64,000 nt of DNA, from positions 2,818,501 to 2,882,500 of the forward strand of contig NZ_CP011388.1 in the NCBI RefSeq assembly GCF_001644605.1, read 5' to 3'. The DNA comes from Paenibacillus swuensis. Its GTDB lineage: Bacteria > Bacillota > Bacilli > Paenibacillales > DY6. The number at the start of each line of letters is the position of its first letter. Within the stretch, counting starts at the first letter, position 1. A model generated the notes under the pieces. It did no database searches. It was given only the letters and a program-made list of their open reading frames with translations, and was not told the DNA's origin. Below, in pieces: positions 33,117-41,533 of this stretch. The position numbers were made by a program, and so were the translations under genes.

Positions 33117-34013
33117 TTAAATGCCCGCGGATCGCTTTAACCGCTCGGCAATTTTCATGAAATCCTCCGCGGAAATTCCCGGCGCGAATTCTTCAGGAAT
33201 TTCCTCCAGATCCACATTCGGAGCGCCTTCCGGCATGCCCTCAATGACTTCCAGCGGAACGCCCGTTTCCGGATGCGGACCTTTCCATATATACTTTATG
33301 TCCTTATAATCCTCGTCGCTCCAGGTATACAATTTATTGCCTAACCCTTGATCCTCGAATTTCCTTGCGGTTTCAAACACGCGGTTGGACAGATTCGGAA
33401 TAGGCAGCATCTTGGTAACGTCTACACCGGTTGCAATCTCCAACGCTTTGCCATAGGCGACAATATGAACCCCGCCGCGCACCAGCAAGTAACCTACAAC
33501 TTCACGAAGTACAGGGTGGTCGCTCATTTCGTAAACACGCATTTTGTGCGCGCGGGCGCCGCATTCCAGGAAGAAGTTGTGCAATAAATCCAGTACCAGA
33601 TTACCGCTGTTAAACACATTGTCGCCGCGCCAAGGATTTCCCATGGAGTCCGCCACCAGTGCCGTCTGGGCATTCGTGATAAAATGCTGTGTATTCCGAA
33701 GGTCTTTGGCATTCTGCAGCGGAGCGGCGTCCGGATCTGCGGGGAAAGTAGACCCTTGCAGCAATAAATCGATTCCGGTGGAGACAATCTCCACATGGCC
33801 GAATTCTTCGGCCGTAATGCTTGAAACGAGGTCGAAGAAGGGCTTGAGCTTGCGGCGGCCGCGGAAATTAAAGGATTGAAACATGTAATTGTTCAATGTG
33901 GACATTTCGCCAAACTTACCGCCGAGCAACTCTTGCATGGCTGCGGCCGCGTTTGGGTCGGCATATTTGGTTTTCGGAAGTTCAATAGCAATCTTATCGA
34001 AACGTTTAATCAA
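33117..34013 (-). CDS. Manganese catalase
   Basis: About 298 residues. TTG 34013 is chosen because AGGGGGG lies 7 bases upstream and the protein then begins MIKRFDKIAIELP, like other family members; an ATG 54 bases further upstream has no such site. Di-manganese ligands are visible: Glu in FGEMSTLNNYMFQSFNFRG, EEFGHVE (Glu and His), LECGARAHKMRVYEM (Glu) and GGVHIVAYGKALE (His). The enzyme dismutates hydrogen peroxide in the cytoplasm; relatives in Bacillus are spore-coat proteins. It is monocistronic. No PerR box was noticed upstream. Confidence 0.92.
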   Translation of the reverse strand: MIKRFDKIAIELPKTKYADPNAAAAMQELLGGKFGEMSTLNNYMFQSFNFRGRRKLKPFFDLVSSITAEEFGHVEIVSTGIDLLLQGSTFPADPDAAPLQNAKDLRNTQHFITNAQTALVADSMGNPWRGDNVFNSGNLVLDLLHNFFLECGARAHKMRVYEMSDHPVLREVVGYLLVRGGVHIVAYGKALEIATGVDVTKMLPIPNLSNRVFETARKFEDQGLGNKLYTWSDEDYKDIKYIWKGPHPETGVPLEVIEGMPEGAPNVDLEEIPEEFAPGISAEDFMKIAERLKRSAGI

Positions 34014-34067
34014 TGGGATTCCCCCCTGCATGATGTTGGTCGGTAAGGTATATGACGTTTTCGACAA

Positions 34068-34099
34068 AAAAAGAACACCCCTTCAACAGGAGTGTTCTT
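34068..34099 (-). terminator. Terminator of the DUF2642 gene
   Basis: Read on the minus strand, AAGAACACTCCT pairs with AGGGGTGTTCTT (one mismatch) around GTTGA, followed by a run of seven T. Confidence 0.85.
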
Positions 34100-34132
34100 A
34101 CGGGGTGATTTTGACTGTATCCCGTATACGAT

Positions 34133-34396
34133 CTATTCCGGCATAATCCAGATGATTTGTTGGATACGAATAAAGAATGTGGAATCACTGTCGACTGCCT
34201 TAATTACAATATGGTCGGGTTTGACGTCTGCTAACAATCCGCGAACCGTTCCGCGAGGAGTGTCGACAACGAGTTTCTTTCCGACAACCGTTTGCAGAGT
34301 TTGATAAACGTAGGGATCAATATGGAAAACCGGTTGTGGCATTTGCATCTGCATCGATGTTGCGGTGTTTCTATATAAGTATTGCGGGTAACCCAT
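34133..34396 (-). CDS. DUF2642 family protein
   Basis: About 87 residues. The start ATG 34396 lies 10 bases after AAGGAGG; the ATG 9 bases earlier is too near. The C-terminal half has the family pattern: TVVGKKLVVDTPRGTVRGLLADVKPDHIVIK, then FFIRIQQIIWIMP, an Sm-like small beta barrel. The N-terminal part is Gln/Met/Pro-rich (QMQMPQP). DUF2642 proteins are small, common in spore formers and of unknown function; several have spore-associated expression in Bacillus. It lies downstream of the ParM-like gene on the same strand, with its own terminator. Confidence 0.85.
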   Translation of the reverse strand: MGYPQYLYRNTATSMQMQMPQPVFHIDPYVYQTLQTVVGKKLVVDTPRGTVRGLLADVKPDHIVIKAVDSDSTFFIRIQQIIWIMPE

Positions 34397-34488
34397 GAAA
34401 TTCATTCCTCCTTTGTGCTTTACAGGAACAGTCTATGCGAATACCCAGAATTGGTATGGGCGGTTGCCTACTATGCGCAAATAACAAG

Positions 34489-34519
34489 CAACAGCCTCGT
34501 CCGGGGACAAGGCTGTTGC
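34489..34519 (-). terminator. Terminator of the ParM-like gene
   Basis: AGCAACAGCC and GGCTGTTGCT form a perfect 10-bp stem around an 11-base loop. On the minus strand it is followed by TGTTATTTG, a weak T tract. Confidence 0.7.
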
Positions 34520-34547
34520 TCAGGTAAACGTTGTTATAACTTTGCTT

Positions 34548-35645
34548 CTACTCGACATATCCTGCTTGGTTGATGCGGCTCCTGGCTACTTTCAGATAAC
34601 CATAGACGTTCTGTAACTCACTCTCGGGTACAAAACGCAGCTTGATCGGACCGGCCGCTTCCAGAATATGCGATTTCAGAGCGGTAGCACCGCCGCCAAT
34701 GACGTAATAACACTGAATATCGGGATATTTCTTCCAACGCTTCTTAATCAGATCCACGATCCGCTGCGCAGCACGTTCAAAGTACTGATTCACAATCGGT
34801 TGGATACTCGCTTGTCCCTCACCGATTCGCTGAATAGTCCAGTCCCGGTTCTTGACGCGCGTGACAAGTTTAGCCCGGCTGGGGAAGGAATAGTTATATG
34901 TATCTTCCACATCCCGCATAATGGCATCCAGATAATTGGCCATACCCATTTGCTCGCCGTAGCTGAAGTTGTTGTCAATGCTCATGCGATTGACTACCGG
35001 TAGATCGGTAGTAAGCGAGCCGATCTCGCACACACCGATACAACCGTTGTAGATTTCTTCATCCCGCACTTGCAGGTTATCATGTGTCGCCAGATTGAAC
35101 AATGCCGCCGCGCCCTCAATGGATACGATCGCTCTGCGAATCCGTACCTTGATTCTGCGGTTACGAAGCTGAGGCGAAGTAACGAAAGTAACTTCGTGCT
35201 CGCCTATGAGACGAGCCTCGAACGACTCGTGGAATTTCGTGTAGGTTCGAACGGGCAGACCCGTACCGATAATAAACTCCACCTCGTCCGTTTGTGCATA
35301 CCCTTCGTTGCCGTTGCCCGTTCCTGCAACGCCGGCGTAAGCCAAGGACGTAAGAGCAACAATCAAGGATTGGTCTGACAATGCCTTGTTATCGGTCTCT
35401 TCCAATTCATAATTATCTTCCAGTTCCGTTGCCAGTTGACCGACGAACCATCGACGGTTGTTCTGCTTTAATGCCGGGCTGTAGACAATCACATCTAACG
35501 CTTTCAGAGGCGAATCCTCTTCCTGCAGAATGTGTCTGTCATAACCGGGCGTGATGATGTTCGGAACAATCAGCGGCTTGTAAGTGCCGTCAAGCACTAC
35601 CTTAATGCTGTCATTGCCGACATCGATTCCTGCTAGCTTAGCCAT
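34548..35645 (-). CDS. ParM/StbA-like actin family protein
   Basis: About 365 residues. ATG 35645 has GGGGAGG 6 bases upstream. Actin-fold nucleotide motifs in order: phosphate-1 GIDVGNDSIKVV at the N-terminus, phosphate-2 VCEIGSLTTDLPVV in the middle and the adenosine motif YYVIGGGATAL near the C-terminus. ParM-type proteins form ATP-dependent filaments. On plasmids they segregate DNA with a ParR adaptor, but no adaptor gene is visible here, so a chromosomal cytoskeletal role is more likely. It is divergent from an M23 peptidase-bactofilin operon across about 190 bases. Confidence 0.88.
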   Translation of the reverse strand: MAKLAGIDVGNDSIKVVLDGTYKPLIVPNIITPGYDRHILQEEDSPLKALDVIVYSPALKQNNRRWFVGQLATELEDNYELEETDNKALSDQSLIVALTSLAYAGVAGTGNGNEGYAQTDEVEFIIGTGLPVRTYTKFHESFEARLIGEHEVTFVTSPQLRNRRIKVRIRRAIVSIEGAAALFNLATHDNLQVRDEEIYNGCIGVCEIGSLTTDLPVVNRMSIDNNFSYGEQMGMANYLDAIMRDVEDTYNYSFPSRAKLVTRVKNRDWTIQRIGEGQASIQPIVNQYFERAAQRIVDLIKKRWKKYPDIQCYYVIGGGATALKSHILEAAGPIKLRFVPESELQNVYGYLKVARSRINQAGYVE

Positions 35646-35833
35646 TTCTTTCCTCCCCAACATTCCTATCCATGTACACTTAAGTTAATTTCTCTTCTAG
35701 GGCATAAAATCCTTCCTACTTTATACCTATTTTTGGCGAATGCCGTCTGATTATGAAGGTTTTTCGTGGTTTTTGTAGAATATAAGGTTGGGATTCCGGA
35801 AGCAACATGAAACCATACTCACGAGGAGCTGGC

Positions 35834-36880
35834 ATGAAGATCAAGTGGTTTAAGCGAAAATTAACGTTAGTCATGATACCTGGGGCAAGAGGCACGGTAC
35901 GAAGGCTTCATCTTCCCTATATGGTACTGTATCTTTCACTTGCCTTATTGACGGCAGGTGTAGCTTCGTTTGTGTACATTTACGCTACGCATGCGCAATC
36001 TTTGGTTGCTTATCAGCTTCTGAAGCAGGAGAAGGAGCATGCTACGGCTATTTATGGAGAACAATTGTCGGATAAGAGCAAGCTGATTCGCGAACTTCAG
36101 AATCAAGTCATCGGGCTTTCGCAACAAGCGGGAGAAGTGAAGCAGCAGGTTCAAGAGATGAAGAAATTGGAGAGTGATCTGAAGTCGATTTCCAAGGCGG
36201 GTCAGTCCCTCTCCCAGCCTGTAACGTATGAACAGAAGATTGCCGATAAAGCCGAAGCGGAGCAGCACACGAGTGTCGCCGGGCGGCTCATGGCCGATCC
36301 TTTGGAAGGGAAAGGCGGAACGCTGATTCCCGTGAGCGGTAAGGATATTGTAACGCTATCCGCGAAGGTCGGCAGTGAATACGAACAGTTGTCGAAAGAG
36401 ATGGATTCCCTCGAGCATCGACTGACAGCGGTTAAGCAAGAAGCATTGCGCAAGGCTAAAGCGCTGCGATATACACCGAACATCTGGCCGACGGATTCGC
36501 GCCGTCTGACGTCTCTGTTCGGCTACAGGGAAGATCCTTTCACGTCGACGCCTACGTTGCACGGCGGTATTGATATCGGAGATAAGACGGGATCACCTGT
36601 ATACGCCACGGCTGACGGTACCGTCATTGCAGCGGAAGAAGACCGCGCCCGCGGATTGAATATTCTGCTGGAGCATAAGAAAAGCATGCGTACCTGGTAT
36701 ATGCATCTCAACAAGATGAATGTAAGCCAAGGGGATGCCGTAACGAAGGGACAGATGATTGGAGAACTGGGTAACACCGGAAGAAGCACTGGCCCCCACC
36801 TGCATTATGAAGTATGGCTGAACGGCGAGCGGGTGGACCCGCGGTCGTACTTGGAACAAAACGGAAAGGATGAACATTAA
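35834..36880 (+). CDS. M23 family membrane-anchored peptidoglycan endopeptidase
   Basis: About 348 residues. ATG 35834 follows CGAGGAG. A short cytoplasmic segment and one transmembrane helix (residues about 32-55) are followed by a coiled coil (about 60-120, many Gln/Lys/Glu heptads) and a C-terminal LytM domain (about 225-340) with zinc ligands His-Asp in LHGGIDIG and His-x-His in GPHLHYEVW. It cleaves peptide cross-links outside the membrane or scaffolds wall enzymes. It overlaps the bactofilin gene by one base (TAATG). Bactofilin-M23 pairs are known in several phyla, where the polymer positions wall hydrolysis. Confidence 0.92.
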   Translation: MKIKWFKRKLTLVMIPGARGTVRRLHLPYMVLYLSLALLTAGVASFVYIYATHAQSLVAYQLLKQEKEHATAIYGEQLSDKSKLIRELQNQVIGLSQQAGEVKQQVQEMKKLESDLKSISKAGQSLSQPVTYEQKIADKAEAEQHTSVAGRLMADPLEGKGGTLIPVSGKDIVTLSAKVGSEYEQLSKEMDSLEHRLTAVKQEALRKAKALRYTPNIWPTDSRRLTSLFGYREDPFTSTPTLHGGIDIGDKTGSPVYATADGTVIAAEEDRARGLNILLEHKKSMRTWYMHLNKMNVSQGDAVTKGQMIGELGNTGRSTGPHLHYEVWLNGERVDPRSYLEQNGKDEH

Positions 36881-37311
36881 TGTTTAGCAAGAAGAAAGCG
36901 GCTCTTAATCCCAACACGACAGACACTTTGGTCGGCGAGGGTTCCATATTCGAAGGGAAGATTACCTCGGAGGCAAGCGTGCGAATCGAAGGACAAATTA
37001 CGGGGGATATCTCTTGTCAGGGTGATGTCATTGTAGGTGAAGAAGGCATCGTGAAATCCAACATAGCCGCCAGGGATGTAGTTATTGCCGGAGCGGTGCA
37101 CGGAAATGTAAATACGAAAGGCAAGCTGACGATTATGTCTACGGGTAAACTGTACGGGAATACGAACGCGGCGGCTTTCATCATCGAAGAGGGCGGACTG
37201 TTTCAAGGCATGAGCAAGATGGACACGGAAGCCGCTGTAGCCGAAGAAACGATTGAGATTGTTGAAAAACAGAAACCTGCGGCTTATGTCGAAAAAACAG
37301 TCCTGTTGTAG
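36880..37311 (+). CDS. Bactofilin (polymer-forming cytoskeletal protein)
   Basis: 143 residues. The central DUF583 beta-helix shows the usual ladder: TLVGEGSIFEGKITSEASVRIEG, then ITGDISCQGDVIVGEEGIVKSNI, then VVIAGAVHGNVNTKGKLTIMSTGKLYGNTNAAAF, flanked by short flexible ends. Bactofilins form nucleotide-free filaments on the inner membrane face. Overlap with the M23 gene and the M23 protein's cytoplasmic N-terminus suggest the filament localises that peptidase. Confidence 0.93.
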   Translation: MFSKKKAALNPNTTDTLVGEGSIFEGKITSEASVRIEGQITGDISCQGDVIVGEEGIVKSNIAARDVVIAGAVHGNVNTKGKLTIMSTGKLYGNTNAAAFIIEEGGLFQGMSKMDTEAAVAEETIEIVEKQKPAAYVEKTVLL

Positions 37312-37395
37312 GTTGAAAATATTGCGTTGAAATACCGATTCACCCCCGAAAGACCAGGGTAAATACTACCAATAAGTTCGGAGGGGGAATGAAAG

Positions 37396-37620
37396 ATGTA
37401 CGGAACCAATATTGTTCATGGCAAAGTCATTGAATATCGGAACGATCGGGTCATTACCATTGAAGGCGATACGACGAGCACCTATCATCTGCGTTATTAC
37501 CGCATGCTTCAGGAGGATTCCGTAACGCCAATTGAACCTCAGAAGGATTCTGCAGTCCCTGTGAAGAGCCATGCCGGTAAACTAGCTTTTATAGGACAAC
37601 TCATCCCGTTCAATAAATGA
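37396..37620 (+). CDS. Small protein of unknown function
   Basis: 74 residues with a strong CGGAGGGGG ribosome binding site. The sequence (MYGTNIVHGKVIEYRNDRVI, then TYHLRYYRMLQED) suggests a small beta-rich fold; there is no signal, membrane segment or known domain. It lies 84 bases after the bactofilin gene, on the same strand, and is followed by a long hairpin that may end both transcripts. Confidence 0.7.
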   Translation: MYGTNIVHGKVIEYRNDRVITIEGDTTSTYHLRYYRMLQEDSVTPIEPQKDSAVPVKSHAGKLAFIGQLIPFNK

Positions 37621-37643
37621 ATGATCTTGCTAATAAACTAAAG

Positions 37644-37702
37644 TCCCCGCCCAAAGTGACGATTTAAAGCCCAGAGCTGATTCTCACTTGAACGGGGATT
37701 TT
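37644..37702 (+). terminator. Long imperfect terminator hairpin
   Basis: TCCCCG and AAGTGA on the left pair with TCACTT and CGGGGA on the right around a 23-base loop, followed by TTTTCTGTG. Confidence 0.6.
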
Positions 37703-37713
37703 CTGTGTACTCT

Positions 37714-38655
37714 TCAGAACGTAAAGCTGAGCTGAATCGGTCCTTCAGGCAGATCCGGGGTTGCATTCTCAGGGGGGCGAATAAACGGTTCCTTGTCAGC
37801 CAAACCATAACGAGCGAGCAGAGTATGAACTTTCTTCTTCATGGGAAGACGGTAACCATCTGGCAGGTGGTGTGAAGCATGATAATACGATGCATAAGTG
37901 GTTACGAATTCCGGGTAGTGCGTCCTCAGCGTTTCGAAAAACCAATATTTCACTTCGGAGGTATTAAGCCTCAGAAAGGATGGCATCACGAAGGAAGCCT
38001 TGCTCGCCGCGGCGACCCGAACAAATAAGTCCAATTCGTTGTCTGTATCTGTAATCAGCGGAAGGATGGGGGCCATGAAAATGCCTGCGGGCAAGCCTTC
38101 TTCCACCAGTGTCTTTACGGTATCCAAGCGCTTCGCCGGTGAAGGAGTCGAAGGTTCGAAGCGGCGCCAAACATTGGTGTTGACGGTATGGACACTTAAA
38201 TTGATGGACGCCACTTTCATGCGTTTAAGTAGTTCCAGATCGCGGAGAATCAATGGAGACCGTGTGGTAACGGACACCGGCACCTCATACTCCGCCAACA
38301 CTTCCAGGCATTGGCGGGTAAGCATAGCCCTGCTCTCAATCTGTTGGTAGGGATCTGTCGCCGTGCCTATGGCGACTGGACCAAAGCGGTCCAAACCTTG
38401 CTTGGATCTGGATGCCTTCACAAGCTGTTCCCGAAGCGCATCGGCTGCATTATTCTTCAGAAAAATATGATGTTGAAACGTATCGTCCGTGCGTTCTCCC
38501 AGGAAAGCATGTGTGGACCGGGCATAGCAGAAGCTGCAACCGTGTTGACATCCGCGATAAGGGTTCAAGGAGTAATTAAAGGGCATGGATGTAGCTTTGA
38601 CACTATTGAGCATCGTCTTGGACTGAATGGATTCATATCTGGTGAGCTTGGCCAT
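37714..38655 (-). CDS. SPL-family radical SAM protein (DNA repair photolyase-like)
   Basis: About 313 residues. ATG 38655 is preferred, with AGGTGA 6 bases upstream; a GTG 9 bases earlier is possible. The [4Fe-4S]/SAM motif is GCQHGCSFCYAR (CxxxCxxC), preceded by NYSLNPYRG, typical of the COG1533 'DNA repair photolyase' family related to spore photoproduct lyase. Later conserved parts are GTATDPYQQIE and SVTTRSPLILRDLELL. The presumed role is radical repair of DNA damage, but many family members are uncharacterised. A perfect LexA-type box lies 56 bases upstream. Confidence 0.88.
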   Translation of the reverse strand: MAKLTRYESIQSKTMLNSVKATSMPFNYSLNPYRGCQHGCSFCYARSTHAFLGERTDDTFQHHIFLKNNAADALREQLVKASRSKQGLDRFGPVAIGTATDPYQQIESRAMLTRQCLEVLAEYEVPVSVTTRSPLILRDLELLKRMKVASINLSVHTVNTNVWRRFEPSTPSPAKRLDTVKTLVEEGLPAGIFMAPILPLITDTDNELDLFVRVAAASKASFVMPSFLRLNTSEVKYWFFETLRTHYPEFVTTYASYYHASHHLPDGYRLPMKKKVHTLLARYGLADKEPFIRPPENATPDLPEGPIQLSFTF

Positions 38656-38710
38656 ATGGTTCACCTGCTTTCCTGAAGGATGAAATTGTGAATTTATTAA
38701 ATTAGAACGT

Positions 38711-38722
38711 GAACATATGTTC
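38711..38722 (-). promoter_or_regulatory. LexA (SOS) box upstream of the SPL-like gene
   Basis: GAACATATGTTC is a perfect dyad matching the Bacillus LexA/DinR core GAAC-N4-GTTC. An extended -10 (TGGTATGAT on the minus strand) lies about 15 bases upstream of it, so bound LexA would sit on the initial transcribed region. Confidence 0.75.
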
Positions 38723-38744
38723 TTATTTATGCATCATACCACAA

Positions 38745-38782
38745 CAAAAAAAAGAGGTAAAGCAGATTCCCGCTTTACCTCT
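38745..38782 (-). terminator. Terminator of the nitroreductase gene
   Basis: On the minus strand, AGAGGTAAAGC pairs perfectly with GCTTTACCTCT around an 8-base loop, followed by a run of eight T. Confidence 0.92.
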
Positions 38783-38804
38783 ATTTAGTTATGTTTTAGA
38801 ACTT

Positions 38805-39416
38805 TTAGAACGATTCACGAATGACAATATCGGACAACGGAAGGCGTCCTGTCGCACGACCCGGTTGCGCCGCTTCACCGATCGTAATCATCATCACCGG
38901 CACGTAACGCTCAGGAACGTTCAATTCTTTAACTACCGCCGCATGATCGAAACCGCCCATGGAACACGTATCGTATCCCTTCGCTTTAGCTGCCAGCATC
39001 AATTGCATAGCCGCCAGAGAAGCGTTGCTTAGCGCGGACGAGATGCCCACTTGCGGGTTCTGGTAAGCGCTGTTGATTTGGGAGACCATGTTCGTGCGAA
39101 CCGCTTCCGGCGCATCGGCGAAAACCGTCTCAGCAACCAGATTAGCTTGAACGTCACCTAGTACCAACACGACTACGGAAGCATCGGAAACTTGTTGCTG
39201 CCCGTAAGCCAGCGGCAACAAGCGATCTTTATTAGCTTGCTCGGTTACAACAACAAAACGCCAGTGTTGCAGGTTCCAAGCGGATGGAGCGCTGTGCGCC
39301 AAGGTTAGCAATTCGGTAAGTACTTCTTCAGGAATAACTACATCTCTCTTGAACTGACGAACGGAATGACGGGATAGAATAACTTCTTCCGCTGTTAATT
39401 GGGTTTGTTGAGTCAT
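38805..39416 (-). CDS. Nitroreductase family flavoprotein
   Basis: 203 residues, usual for the FMN-binding nitroreductase fold. VILSRHSVRQFKRDVVIPEE at the N-terminus carries the FMN-phosphate Arg residues, APSAWNLQHWRFVVVT is the conserved flavin-binding loop, and GYDTCSMGGFDH near the C-terminus completes the site. It probably reduces quinones or nitroaromatics with NAD(P)H. GAGGAGAG precedes the ATG. A palindromic operator covers the transcription start, so a redox- or quinone-sensing repressor (MarR/DUF24 type) is a reasonable guess. Confidence 0.9.
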   Translation of the reverse strand: MTQQTQLTAEEVILSRHSVRQFKRDVVIPEEVLTELLTLAHSAPSAWNLQHWRFVVVTEQANKDRLLPLAYGQQQVSDASVVVLVLGDVQANLVAETVFADAPEAVRTNMVSQINSAYQNPQVGISSALSNASLAAMQLMLAAKAKGYDTCSMGGFDHAAVVKELNVPERYVPVMMITIGEAAQPGRATGRLPLSDIVIRESF

Positions 39417-39440
39417 GATATCTCTCCTCTTTTCTATAGG

Positions 39441-39487
39441 TACATTTAACTAATGTATATTATATTACTAAAAGTAAGTTTGTGCAA
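39441..39487 (-). promoter_or_regulatory. Nitroreductase promoter and palindromic operator
   Basis: On the minus strand TTGCAC (39482-39487) and TATAAT (39459-39464) are spaced by 17 bases. TACATT (39441-39446) and AATGTA (39452-39457) form a dyad with a 5-base centre right after the -10, a typical repressor position. Confidence 0.65.
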
Positions 39488-39607
39488 TTAGGTAACTGTA
39501 ATTTACTTAGAATTAAACAGATGTTGAGCGGTTGGAATAGAGTTTAGAAGGGTAAATCATACTAAGTGCAACTCACATCAACGTATTCGAGAGGAGATTT
39601 GATTTCC

Positions 39608-40009
39608 ATGGGAAAACATATTCAAGCTTATTTCCGAAATGAGAACGACGCATTGGACGTTACGACGAAACTTAATAAGTACAGCGCGACCAAAGTAGAG
39701 AGTTCGGAGCTTGTAGACCACCTCAACACGGATCGTGAACGGTTTCTGTTTCCGATCGCGGCTGTAAATGCCCCTACAACAGGGACGGGTGCGGGTAATT
39801 ATGTAGCTCCCGCCGGAGTGCCCACAGCAGCAGGCGGAGCGGGCTTGCTCGGGTTTCTGGATACAACGGATACGGTAGGTCCTTCCGATGACGACAGATT
39901 AACGCATACCCTTACCGCTGAAGTCGGCGAGGCGGATTACAGCGAGATCGTCCAGATGATCCGTGAAAACGGCGGATATGTGGACAATGACGGTGACTTG
40001 AACCTTTAA
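39608..40009 (+). CDS. Small soluble protein of unknown function
   Basis: About 133 residues from ATG 39608, with GAGAGGAG 11 bases upstream. It opens with MGKHIQAYFRNENDALDVTTKL, an alpha-beta start like that of general-stress-type small proteins. A Gly/Ala/Pro/Thr-rich segment lies in the middle (TTGTGAGNYVAPAG), and it ends with an acidic DYSEIVQMIRENGGYVDNDG. No signal or membrane helix. Function unknown; a stress role is only suggested by resemblance. Confidence 0.7.
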   Translation: MGKHIQAYFRNENDALDVTTKLNKYSATKVESSELVDHLNTDRERFLFPIAAVNAPTTGTGAGNYVAPAGVPTAAGGAGLLGFLDTTDTVGPSDDDRLTHTLTAEVGEADYSEIVQMIRENGGYVDNDGDLNL

Positions 40010-40029
40010 TGCTCTATCATAGGTTGACC

Positions 40030-40056
40030 CAGAAGGCCGGGCTTATTCCGGTCTTC
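40030..40056 (+). terminator. Hairpin after the small protein gene
   Basis: AGAAGGCCGG pairs with CCGGTCTTCT (one G-U) around a 7-base loop. The T-run is poor, so termination is likely but not certain. Confidence 0.5.
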
Positions 40057-40072
40057 TTCGTCATTCCGCTAA

Positions 40073-41455
40073 TCAAGACGAATTCTTGCTCTGAGCCATA
40101 CGAGCTCGTTTCCATCCGCCATAACGATAATACAGTACATTCAATACGGCGCCCAAAATAAAGCTCGCGGGAAAACTCCACCATATGGCATCAAATCCGT
40201 ATTCGCGACCTAAGTAGTTAGCCAAAGGGATGCGAATAAACAACAGGGCCGTAAAGGTAATGACCAGAGGAATAATGACCGCACCGGCGGAACGGACAAC
40301 CCCTGCAATAACATTGAAAATGCCGAAGAGGATAAATGACCATAGAGTCACCGCATTGATGTGAACACCAAGCTCCAGCGCGCGGCTGCCTGCGGGAAGA
40401 AATAACGAGAGGGCTTCCCGGTCAAGCCATGTGAGCAGAAGGACTAGGATCCCCGTTAGCGCAATGTTAAAGCCTACGCCGGTCCAGGTTAACCGGGATA
40501 CCCGGTCCCACTTGCCCGCACCGATATTCTGCGCGGCAAAGGAAGTTACCGCCCCGCCGATCGCCATGGCCGGCATCTGAACGTAGTTGGAGATTTGCAT
40601 AGCCGCTCCATAGGCCGCCGCCGCGTCTGAACCATACGTGTTAATTAAATGAATTAACAGCAGGTTACTCAGGGATACAACAATCATCTGCAGCCCCATG
40701 GGCACACCCTTGCTGATCAGCGTCTTGATAATACTCCAGTTGATTCGCAGAAGGTGGAGATCAGAACCGGTGATGCGCAGGAAATACTTTTTGTGATAAA
40801 GGTACAGGATTAACGAAACTAAACTCACACTTTGCGCAATAAAGGTAGCATAAGCCGACCCCGCAATGCCCAACTCGGGCAGTGGACCCAGTCCAAGTAT
40901 GAGCAAGGGATTAAGCGCGATATCAATGACCGCCGACAGCAGGAGAAAGTAGAAAGGTGTTTTGGCGTCACCTGAGCCCCGTAACACCGCCATAATCAAG
41001 TTATACCCGAACATGAACGGAACCCCCGCAAAGATCACGCGTGTGTATGCCACAGCCATGGACTGAACATCTTCGGGCGTATTTAACCAAATGAGAATAT
41101 CATGCGTGAACACTAACCCAACCGCCGCTACGATCAGGGACAGAATCAGAAAGAACACGGTGCTGGTGCCAACCACTTTCTTCGCCTCATAAGGTTGCTG
41201 GGCGCCCAGGTGTTGCCCGATCAGAATGACAGAAGCCATAGCAAAGCCAAATATGGCGCTGATCAAAAAAAACATGATAATGTTCGCATTGGAGGTCGCG
41301 GCCAGCGCCTGGCTGCCCAGAAATTGTCCAACCCAGATCGAATTAATGGAACCGTTTAAAGACTGCAGCACATTACCGAATAGAATGGGCAGGGAGAAGA
41401 TAAACAGTGACTTGGCTATAGGTCCTTCGGTTAAAGAGGGTTTTCCGCTCGGCAT
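40073..41455 (-). CDS. MATE family efflux transporter
   Basis: 460 residues with twelve predicted helices in two homologous halves. The N-terminal segment LTEGPIAKSLFIFSLPILFGNVLQSLNGSINSIWVGQFLGSQALAA is the MatE signature, and the second half repeats it (ISKGVPMGLQMIVVSLSNLLLIHLINTYG). It exports drugs or metabolites by sodium or proton antiport. CAGGAGG precedes the ATG. It stands alone. Confidence 0.92.
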   Translation of the reverse strand: MPSGKPSLTEGPIAKSLFIFSLPILFGNVLQSLNGSINSIWVGQFLGSQALAATSNANIIMFFLISAIFGFAMASVILIGQHLGAQQPYEAKKVVGTSTVFFLILSLIVAAVGLVFTHDILIWLNTPEDVQSMAVAYTRVIFAGVPFMFGYNLIMAVLRGSGDAKTPFYFLLLSAVIDIALNPLLILGLGPLPELGIAGSAYATFIAQSVSLVSLILYLYHKKYFLRITGSDLHLLRINWSIIKTLISKGVPMGLQMIVVSLSNLLLIHLINTYGSDAAAAYGAAMQISNYVQMPAMAIGGAVTSFAAQNIGAGKWDRVSRLTWTGVGFNIALTGILVLLLTWLDREALSLFLPAGSRALELGVHINAVTLWSFILFGIFNVIAGVVRSAGAVIIPLVITFTALLFIRIPLANYLGREYGFDAIWWSFPASFILGAVLNVLYYRYGGWKRARMAQSKNSS

Positions 41456-41485
41456 GGTTCGCCTCCTGAATCATCAACGATGTAA

Positions 41486-41508
41486 AACCGCCCCGCGGGG
41501 CGGCTTTC
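41486..41508 (-). terminator. Terminator of the small gene at 41.5 kb
   Basis: AAACCGCCCCG/CGGGGCGGCTTT palindrome; on the minus strand it is followed by TTTTAC. Confidence 0.85.
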
Positions 41509-41533
41509 AATCCGCAAGTTGGGTTCATTCCAA

